From: Rosellinia necatrix
Taxonomy: Eukaryota; Ascomycota; Sordariomycetes; Xylariales; Xylariaceae
NCBI GenBank assembly: GCA_021209875.1
Contig: JAGYVD010000002.1
Coordinates: 4,836,001 to 4,900,000, forward strand
Length of the DNA stretch: 64,000 bases
Direction of reading: 5' to 3'
Part shown: piece after piece, positions 54,801 through 64,000 of the stretch
How the letters are laid out: every line of letters starts with the position of its first letter
Position numbering within the stretch: the stretch's first letter is position 1
Program-made: the position numbers and the translations under genes
Notes under the pieces: model-generated
The model's input: the letters and a program-made list of their open reading frames with translations, nothing else
Told to the model about the DNA's origin: nothing
Database searches by the model: none

Positions 54801-57208
54801 AGGCACCTAGGTTTTCGGAATACGGTAAGGCGTCGTTTAGCGGACTGAGCCCGTCGGGTAGGGACGACAAGACCGTCAAAAACTGGATGAATGAACTCAT
54901 ATCCTCGAAGTCGGGGCTCATCTCTCGGAAAAGAGCTTCCATTAAGGAAGATCGGTTGGGCAAACCCGCTGTGGAACCCTGAGTCCTAGCAGTTACGGAA
55001 GACGAGATATAGGAGCCTGTAAAACAAGATTCGACCAAGCTCCACATAGAATGGCTCTGTGCTAGCGACTTTCGAGCCATGAGGCCACTCAATGCTCTGA
55101 ACGCATAGGCCCTAATCTGATGCCCAACAGCACTACTGATAATTTGCATGAGCAGTACAACTAATCTCTCGTTCTGTAGTTGTAATAGATAAATGCGACA
55201 GGGCTCACTCTGCGAAGTGAGCTTTGCAATAAGCCGAAGATATGCCTCTTGTAGCATAAGGATTTCTGCCTCGCTTTCTGCCCTGTCACCATCAAGCTTA
55301 TGGGCCCTCAGAGCAGTCGCCTGTGACCCGGCTGGCTTCGTCTTAGCGGCGATGACATAGTATTCCAGCTCTTTCAAAATGTGAACCCACGTAATAGACG
55401 ATGGTCTCCGCAATTGGTGGCCTTCATCTAATAAAAATTCGTGCGCATAAGTTGCACTCTCAGAATCATCAGAGAGGCATTGCAACATCTCACAAAATGT
55501 AGTTTGTAGAGGTGTCGTTGTTCTTCGCGATGCCCACTGCAAGAATCCAGCAAGATTACTCTCGGGATCGGCCCAGAAGGCATCTGCCGCCTCGGGCCGG
55601 CCTTCGTAAGAGTACGCGATCAGCAAGAGGAATCGTTCTAGGTCGATATCTTGCTGTTGGTGTTGACCAGCCTGACGCTGCTCGTCTTCGTCAATCTTCA
55701 GCTTGCGGAGGACATCAGGCATATTTGATATGAATGCATCAATAAACATCTCCATCCTCGCCATCGCACGGCCTTGTAATTGACTAGAAAATGGAACCGT
55801 ATCAGGAGGCAGGGCTGGGGTTCTTTTCTGAGCCCAGCCCCTTAACTTGTTCTGGTAGTGGTCCTGCCATTCCGTTGTCTTAACGTCGATTATGACTGTC
55901 AGCAAAAAGTCAAAAGCCCCGTCTTTTAGGGCCTCTGTAAATTGCTTGGATCTTTGTATGTCCTCTATCCAACATGTTAGCAAGGCAGGGCGACCTAGGG
56001 AATCAACGCACATTACCTTCGTCTAAATCAACATTAGCCAGAGATGAGCCAGCAGCATCTTCCATATACCAGCCACTATATTCGGCGATCCACCAAGCCC
56101 GAATAGCAGCGTCAAGGAAGGGTAAGGCGCCAGCAGGAGTCTCAGATTGCTGGCAAATGATGGCGTTTAGCTTCCTCGCCTGTTCTACACTGCCACTGCC
56201 TTCCGTCGAGCCGAACATCGTAATATAAGCTCCAAGAACAGGTATTAAATGCACTATAGATGTTAATGCTAGGACCGGGCCCAGTGTTTAGAAATCTCAA
56301 GTGCCTACCTATCGAGTAGTCATATCTAACAGCACGCCGAAAACCACGGAGAAACTCGAGGAAATCGCTCTCAACTGCCATGTGTCTTTCGATTGTGTAA
56401 CAAAGAATGACGGCGAGCAGTTCATGCTGCTGCATCAGGCTGATATGTGTAAATTCGTATGTTTCCTGGGTCTGTAGCTCCGTTGCACGGCCTAACATGG
56501 CCGCCCCATTCACTTGATCGGAAAGCTTCTGTATCCAAGCACGGATATGAACTAGAGCAGTAGCGCAGGCTGGAACGATTCTTGGCTTCGCGCCAGCGTT
56601 GGCAGCGCTGGGGCCGCTTCGAAGAATATTGTGTTGAACATACTCGGTGAGGCCCCCAAGTTCATTATTATCGTCATCGGCTAGCAATTCCTCCTCCTCT
56701 TTAGAAAGCTCAAGTAGCAAAAGCATGCAGCTCAGCAGATACTTTCGTTGTTGGTGGAACCGAATAATGGTGCATTCCTTTCTAGATCGTCCAAGCCTTT
56801 CCTCTTCTTCTTCTGCCTGCAAGGCAAGTCGCGTGGCCTCGATCTCGTCTAAGTCGAGGTCGTCGGCAACCTGGAGAATGATTTCTTGGAAGTCTTTGTT
56901 GAGCGTCCAGTCCTCGTCGTTAATGCGAACCTTGCCTATGACGGACGCACGTTAGTGGATATGTCGAGCGTGTAGCGCGCCATGGAATACCAACCCGACA
57001 GGACAGAGTCGCGGCTCTCTTTCTTTCGCCCGGGCTTCTCTAACAGGTGCAGGAATCTGTTGGCGACAGCCTCGAGCAGGGGATTATCCGGAAGCTCGGC
57101 CAAGGCCAAGCGACCCCGGTTCTCACGATCCTCCTTGAGAGCGTCGGCGACGGTAGTCAGGTCTCGATGGAGCGCCTGGAAGGCTTCCATGGTGCCATCA
57201 TCCGCCAT
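51879..57208 (-). CDS. nup192: Nucleoporin NUP192 (NUP205 family)
   Basis: Large alpha-solenoid scaffold nucleoporin of the inner ring of the nuclear pore complex, partner of Nic96, Nup53 and Nup145N. Six exons: 57208-56995, 56935-56309, 56253-56017, 55964-52467, 52385-51958, 51908-51879, 1677 residues, a normal length. The N-terminus MADDGTMEAFQALHRDL and ELPDNPLLEAVANRFLHLL is typical. The first intron uses a GTTGGT donor, chosen because it restores DSVLSG-KVRINDEDWTLNKDFQ; a later GTGCGT donor would give an impossible 15-bp intron. The protein is helical throughout, without catalytic motifs. The last exon is only 30 nt (ADDACVAVR and stop) after a 49-bp intron. Reading through would instead end five codons later, so the exact C-terminus is uncertain. 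It is transcribed divergently from TEL1. Confidence 0.93.
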
Positions 57209-58550
57209 GGTCGATTTGCCAGTCTATCGCATTGTGTGGGTAGGTAGGTCGAGGTACGCGGCGCGACAACACGGTCGGTCGCACAGGCGGTGGTGCCGGC
57301 TCTAGGAAGAGCAACAGCTGCTGATGAAGATAGAGAGGTCAAACTCAACCCACTGAGGATGCTGCTGGCTGGCCACGGTTAGTTTAGTGCATGCGGTAAG
57401 CAATAGCCACCCACCTAGGTGTCCAGTGATCGAGAGAAATGTAGGAGGCGCGGGTGACTGAGCTATTGGAACTTGCCTTCAAACTTGGCTTCTGACCCGA
57501 GAAAAGCTGCTGTATTATCGACCGGCTTTGGTAGGCGTAGGTGGTTTGGAGGGACGAACAACGGAATTGACTAGGTAGGTAGGTAGCTAGGTAGGTAGAT
57601 AGGAAAAGCTACTTTTATCAGCTTGTAATACCGACTCTCTGCTAGCCTATCTGGGCTGATAGGTAGGTACTTGACTGGGCGTGCTGAGGTAAGTACTCTC
57701 TGTTCTCAAAGAGTGGGATTTTAGTGGGCTAGTTGTTAACACTAGTAGTGGAGAGGTACAAAATTGGGACGCTACCACAAGGTATAGTATGGCGAGAAGC
57801 CCCTGGTAGGGCGACCTGTGGGAGCTTTCTGACACGCGCCAGAGCTGCATCCCTACCTCTCGAAAAGTCAACAAATCGGAGGGCGGTGTAGGAATTCTGC
57901 CGGACAAATACAAGCTGAGCTTCACCGGCCAGTCGCCTAGATGTTGCTACTTGCAGACTAAGTCATCGCCCGTTACCTAATACTCAATCCATGGTTTGTT
58001 TTCGAGGTCAATGAGCGTCCAAGGTAACGCTGGTTGTCATTAGCGCCAATCATACGCTGCACGTTCTCTTCTGGGCCCTGCTTCGTTAGCATTCCACTCG
58101 TTAATTCGTTGCTGTTCACTGTCTAGGCATCTACCCGTCTCTGAGCAGATGCCAGCATAGCGTTTCTCTCCTTCTCCATTGACGGCCAGGCCTGACATGG
58201 CAATCACGGCTCCCTTGCCAAGCGCCTCATCCCTTTTTCATCAGTAAAGCCAACGGACCGGTCTGTCCCATAAGACGGTTCAGATAGATCACCCTCGCTA
58301 AATCTCTAGTCCCGAGGGTTTCGATGTGGTTTCTGTATGGTGAATAGACAAGAACGCTGTATTATCTGGATACTGAATTAGAGGACGCGATCAAGTGTCT
58401 CCAAACTCCGTGAACCACTGTTAATTGTCGAGGCGTCGTGGCGCCCCGGGACACTGCGTCGGCGGTGTTGTGCCACATTTCTTCTGCCTGCTGGCCTTTA
58501 CACATGCGTCCCTCCAGCCTGGGTCACTGAATAAATGAGGCTGAGACACG
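57209..58550. other. Divergent promoter region NUP192/TEL1
   Basis: 1.3 kb between two divergently transcribed genes. Contains TAGGTAGGTAGGTAGC-type motifs (57572-57602 and 57660-57668) and a GGTAGGTAGGTCGAGG motif in the NUP192 leader. No gene recognised. Confidence 0.55.
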
Positions 58551-61500
58551 ATGCCGCCACGGTCGGGAGCTCGTGAGCTCACCATGAAAAGAGCTGTAGG
58601 CACGTCACTTCCTTATTCAGCATTGCCACCAAAGCCATTGGCTAATCGTCAAGCAGGGGCGATTGAGAGTGGTAATAGATCGAATGGCGCAACTGGCCTG
58701 GACGGTAAGGCTTCATACTCTCTTCCATCCCAGCGGCCACCATGCTCATATAGCTCAAATAGGTTTGATTCACATATTCAAGCACCAGGCGACAGCTTCA
58801 GACCTGTAGGTCCACCCGATGTTTGGCTCAGAGGTCATGAGTTAATAGGGAGCCATAGGCTAAAACTAGATGATAAGAGCTATCATCGACTATTCGAGGC
58901 CATCTTTCGTTACACATTATCCGAGAAAGAAGCCTATTACCACGGCAAAGGATCCAGATCAATTGCCTCTAGTAGGCTTACCAAATGTGCCGAAGCGCTT
59001 CGCCTGAGCGTTGAACAAGGCGCGTCGAAAGTAAAGAGGAAGACCTTCCAGGCTGTCATTGACCATATCACTGACATTCTGCCCCACCCTGATGATGGGT
59101 TGGTGCCACCGTTGGTCTCTGACTATATCAAGGCGCTTGCTACATTGCTCGGATATGGAGCTAATGTGGAAATCTTGGCGACACATGATAGCGATGGCTG
59201 GTTGGCTTGTGTTGACTTCGTAGTTGAGATTATCTCGCGGTACGCAGAGAATGATGATCGCGATGTGGGGGTTTCCCGTGCTTCTCCCGCACCGTTCTCA
59301 GGCCCATCAGCACCACTGTCAGCATCAACACCAAGGTCACTAAGCGCACCCAAGCGAGGCAACAGCAATAATGATCGGCCGCCACGAGGTCATCTTTCAG
59401 ACCTCATGGAATGCTTATATTCTCTTGTCTCCGCCCCGAATGCACCACTCTTGCAGAGTGCTGACAAAATAGCATCCGTCGTTCTCCAAGTTCTCCAGCT
59501 GCGCTATCTCGGCTTGAGCCAACTCCACCAACTCGCCTTCGCCGTCATCAACGCGCTTTTAGTTACAACCCAGACAGATGACACAGTCCAGGCTAGTTCA
59601 CTAGCTGCCGAGTGTTTACCACTTATTATTTACTGGTGGCAAGCTAGAACCGCATCTAAATACGATGCTTTGCTTAACGTCGTTCGGATAGAAATGCTCA
59701 AGGTTCTTTATAACATCCACTTACAACTTCAGTTTTTAGTTCGGCAAGATGGTGAAACCAGTCTCCTTGATGACCTTGAGAACCTATCAGAGGTGCTTTG
59801 GAGCGAGTACTCGAAGCGAGATGATCGAGCCCAGCTTCAGCAAGACGACCTCGCATATGTAGTTGATGATCACACAAGCAACTATTTCTATATTCAACCA
59901 TTTTCCCTACGGCCTTTTAACATTGAGGGCGAGAAGCAATGGGCAGTTGTGCAAGTCCTAGCAATGCTAGAAGGAATTATGTGGGAAAGACCCCTATCTT
60001 TGCAAACGAATATTGCGAGGAATGACGACCTTGAGCAGCCACGCAAGAAGCAGCGAAAAGACATCGGGTCTAATAGGCTGCGCTATAAGCTTCGCTCCAT
60101 CGATCGTTCGATACAATTTACCGCCTTGCAAATAATTCCATTCTTCGTCTCCGGCATCAATTTAACGGCTGAAGAGATATCTGACCTGCTATCTATTTTG
60201 ATCAGTCTTGTTACGAACAAGAACAGCAAATTATCAACCTGGGCAATGATAGCCTGTGCAAGGTCAGTTTAATGTTGGCCACAACACTGCCTAGTGCTGA
60301 TTAACTACATAGTCTGGCTCCCAAATCCCTTCCTCTTGGTGGTTCTCTTAGTACGCTTTGGAAGCAATCCTGGCAGGTTGCGGTCCGCTCCGTCAGCATG
60401 GCGGGGACTTCCCGGGCCGCAAGCTTTCTACTGTACTCCATCCTAAATAATGAATTATTGCCCTACAGCGAGATAATGGGCGATATTAGCGACATAGTAA
60501 CAACCGCGGACGTTAACGGGCCAGCGGTCCTAGTTGACTCCTCACTTGTTCTAATGACAGCTCTTTTGCAGCTTCGTAATCATCACCTTCCCAACGCCAG
60601 CCACGCAACTAACAACCACGTCGTTCGTTGGATGTTATCTCGCTGGTTTCCTGGTGAGTGGGTTTGGAACTATGTTTGATTATTAAACTCTAACGTTGTC
60701 AGCCGATGCAAACTTCATCGCCTCCTATTCTATGCACGTCTCTCCAATAAACATTGCGAATCTTGTACGAGCAGCCTGTGGATACAGTGAACTATCGTTA
60801 TCGAATATTTCCCAATCAATCTCTGGCCCAATTGCGGAAACCCTACTATTGCTCCGTGAACGTGAGAGTATAGTCAAGTATCTCCTATTACTTGAAGACG
60901 GCGCAAGTAGTCTTGGGTCAGAGAGCAGTCACCGGGTTATTGCACCGCAAGCCAATGCCATCCTTACAGACCCCACGAGCGCTATTGCGACAACAAGGCT
61001 AGTAGCAGAACTCTTTTTCGCAAAATTAGAAGAAATAGGGGTCTTGTGCAGCGCTTGGGTTAAGAAGACGGAAGGCTCTAGCCATATCACATCAGAGAGG
61101 CTTCACAGCGTAGTCTCTTGCTTGCTGCTTGGGGCACTTATACTTCCACAACTGAAAGAGGTCAATACAAGACAGTCTCAAGAAACTGAAGATGTCGTGT
61201 TCCGAATATTAGAGGATCTTATCGAAGCTTTGTCATCTTCGCCAGAAACTCAATCGCTTCATGAGTGTCTCTTGAGGACCATCCGGGCCTACATGCCAAA
61301 CCTTACCAATAGCGATCTAAGCCGACTGTCAACCGATTTTCCATATCTTCATCGTTTATTTGCCGAGATCTCTGTATCTATGCATCGGCAAATTGATCAA
61401 CGGTCCTCCGCCCAGGAAAATGACACAATGGATATCGACGACGACTTCGAGTCCCAAGGAAGCCGGTCAAGTACTGGCGCAATAGCCGAGATTCCCCGAC

Positions 61501-64000
61501 GAGAGTCTCTAGTGATACTTCAGGCATCGTCATTCTATAATGACACCACACAGCGGCTTCTCCTCCTCCAACAACTGTACGACGACAGGGGGCAAATTGG
61601 GCTGATTCCAACATCCTTACTTGATGCGTTTCTGCTTCTATCGGATGCGGAGATCATATCGTGCCGGTGCTTTATCAGAGAGCTATTCAGCTCAGATTTA
61701 ATTATTAACGTCGAATATGCGCGGGATGTCATTGAAAGATTTGGCACATTGATTGGACAGTTGAAATTTTCGAGCTGTGAAGTGGCCTTGAATATCTGTC
61801 TGGACTTGATGGAAGGTTTTATTACGATGTGGTCCAATGGCGACAACGAATTATCCTCGCCCGTAGGGGATTTGTATGGGCACTATATCAAGAGAGGGCT
61901 TTCGAATAACCTTCTCTCGCCGAAAGTTAGGATATCATTATCACGACTATTGCTTCGACTAGCCCAAGTTGGCGATAACTTTCCTGAGTCGGTCGGCATG
62001 AATCCCCCAAGTACAACACTTCTTGGCATACTCGACACTAGTTCCCTACCTGTCAAGTTCTATATAGGATCTCGGCTGCCAAGTATATTTGGTCGCTTTA
62101 TCTTGAAGGTCCACGAAGATATGTTTGTCAACATTCTTGAAAATCTTCCAACGAACAATACATTCTTAGAAGGAATTGCGTTGCGGCTTTTTGTCTTGGG
62201 GGAGGTGGCACGGGAATGGCCAACCCTCCTCCGGAGAGGTATCTATCACATTTTCGAAACCCCAGGCAAGGTCCCTGGCTCCAAAAGGCATGCCGCTTAC
62301 TCCCTTAAGAGGATAGCAGCCACCCTCAAACTTGACGATCCAAAGCAGCTTTTTGATTTATTTGCTTCACAGCTACTTTACACATGGCTCGATGACGGCA
62401 TTGTCGAGGAGATTCCATTTGAAATATTTGGATTCTCGAGTCTCGAGGCACTTCTCGACCGGTCTCAAACAGACATCGTGGCCCTGATGGTTATGCGTGC
62501 CCAGGACGAGGCGTTGGTGAGGCTTGCTGCGACTCTTAGCACCACCCCCGCGCAGCTTGTACAACGCAATTTCTCAAAAACACTGGCATATAGCATGGCC
62601 CATGATATCAGTATGCCAAAGGGAGAACAATATCAAAATGGAGAAAGCCGACTCAGAAAGCTTCTGGGCCGAGAAACCTTTCTTGAGAGTGTATATCTCA
62701 ATTTTGCGGATATTATTGGAACCTTTGTTGGCGCTATAGACCAGGAAGACCCCATCGAGAAGACGTGGGCAAAAGATGAAAGCCATTTTCATGCCGCCGA
62801 AACAATGGCAGGTATTAAGCATTGTGGGCATTCGGATGTTGTCCTAGGGGCTAATCAGCAACCTACCTTTCGTCCCAAGTACTTGACGAGGGAGATTGCC
62901 TTGCTCTGTAGTCGTACGGAGTATGAATTACCCAGTCTCTGGAATTCAGCACTGGTCGTCGCAGTTGCCAGAAGGCTTTTCAATAGCATACACAAACCTC
63001 TCGGTCCCTTATATGCATGTTCTATCCTCCGGAAGGTCCGAGTCTTGATTTGTTTGGCCGGTCATCATGCTTGGGAATCTTACCCTTTAGAGATGTTGCT
63101 ACATTCTATACGCCCGTATATCGTGGATACTGAGTGTGCAGACGACGCATTAGGGATGAGCCAATTTCTATTAGAGAAAGGCTCCGAGGAGCTTTCTAAA
63201 TCGCCCTCTTTTCTCGCAGGATACGCTTTAACAACGTTAGCGTCCCTTCGAGTTTTCCTCGAAACATCCCAGTCAAGTACTACCCAGGAAAGCCAATTTA
63301 AAGCAACAATGAGTAAAGCTGAGCGATTTCATTCGTGGTTTGCTAAGTATCTCGATACTTATTCTTCGTCCGCTCTTAAAGAGGCGACCCAAAGGGATGC
63401 GTTTAGGATCATCACCGAATCCGCCGCTCACGTACGAACATCAGGCAACGCAGAACGAGGAACCCATGAAAGTAGATTACTTCTAGAGATCTTACGGGAT
63501 AGGGACGGCGGGGCCAGGCTTCTAAGCGCAGCCTCCCGAAAATCAGCATTGGAGATGCTCTGCTGCCAGTTTACTATGCCAAACACATCCAGCATCGATA
63601 TTGTTCATTCAGACGAGGACTCTCGAGCGTTAGCGAAGGCGGTTTGGAGGAGTTGTAAGTCACAAAAGCTTAGCGACGAATATCTTGCCTGGGCCGGCCG
63701 CGTTATTGGCAGGGGTTTCGCGTCGTCTGGCTATATTGATAATGACTTGTTGCGAGAGTCACGGCTATCAAAATATTACCGAGATGCGCCGGATGAGTCT
63801 GCCTCTGAACAAGGCCTCCTCAGTCTTCTACAAGCCCTAACAGCAGACGGGGATTGCACTAAATCCGGTCTTGTAGAATCAGCTTTGAGGACAATAGTTT
63901 CGGAAGCCGCAGCTCAAGGCGATGATGGGCTACTTCTGGCGTGCGAGAAGATCATGTCTGATACACTTCTTCGAGCCTCTGATTGGTCACCATATCGGAC
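58551..64000 (+). CDS. tel1: Serine/threonine-protein kinase TEL1 (ATM), N-terminal part
   Basis: PI3K-like protein kinase that senses DNA double-strand breaks with the MRN complex and maintains telomeres; nuclear. Exons in the window: 58551-60262, 60313-60653, and 60703 running off the end without a stop. They encode about 1,783 residues of a protein usually near 2,800-2,900, so the FAT, kinase and FATC domains lie outside. Recognisable Tel1 sequence starts at LDDKSYHRLFEAIFRYTLSEKEAYY and continues with SSRLTKCAEALRLSVEQGASKVKRKTFQAVIDHI. It shows HEAT-type helices throughout and an MDIDDDFESQ acidic motif. The N-terminal ~100 residues before this lack a clear TAN motif, and the frame there is open with several possible splice sites (GTAAGG at 58705), so the first exon may be mis-modelled. 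Confidence 0.88.

Noticed and set aside
1..64000. CRISPR arrays, phage, insertion sequences, rRNA
   Set aside because: None seen. Intron-rich genes and the gene content are those of a fungal nuclear genome, where CRISPR and insertion sequences are not expected.

Overview
The window is nuclear DNA of a filamentous ascomycete (Pezizomycotina, most likely a Sordariomycete). The evidence is short GT-AG introns of about 50-200 bp with CTAAC-type branch sites, genes on both strands with their own promoters, a PTH11-type rhodopsin-domain protein, a salicylate-hydroxylase-like FAD monooxygenase, and housekeeping genes in their fungal form (CWC22, DUS1, YTA7, NUP192, TEL1). Exon boundaries below were worked out by eye from splice signals, reading phase and family continuity. 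They are models, not transcript-supported facts.

Layout: 465-2451 (-) APC-type choline/GABA/amino-acid transporter; 3565-4721 (-) rhodopsin-domain membrane protein; 4722-8468 mostly non-coding, with an AT-rich island; 8469-9622 (+) 2OG-Fe(II) dioxygenase; 10494-13195 (+) splicing factor CWC22; 13196-15420 no gene recognised; 15421-17136 (+) FAD monooxygenase; 17729-19202 (+) very GC-rich polytopic membrane protein whose first coding exon is only the ATG; 20058-21926 (-) tRNA-dihydrouridine synthase; 23636-26216 (-) low-complexity fungal protein; 26217-36420 a gene-poor 10 kb stretch of microsatellites and palindromic motifs; 36421-36840 (-) a small two-exon gene with an HTHCGRH motif; 40013-44974 (+) YTA7-type AAA/bromodomain ATPase with a probable 5'UTR intron; 46443-48572 (-) amino-acid permease; 51879-57208 (-) nucleoporin NUP192; 58551 to the window end (+) the N-terminal part of the TEL1/ATM kinase, divergent from NUP192.

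Most genes are unrelated housekeeping functions: splicing, tRNA modification, chromatin, nuclear pore and DNA-damage signalling. The one plausible functional unit is the tandem FAD monooxygenase and GC-rich membrane protein at 15.4-19.2 kb. This could be a small or residual metabolic cluster, but there is no backbone synthase or regulator in the window. No rRNA, tRNA, CRISPR, intact transposon or prokaryotic-type system was seen.
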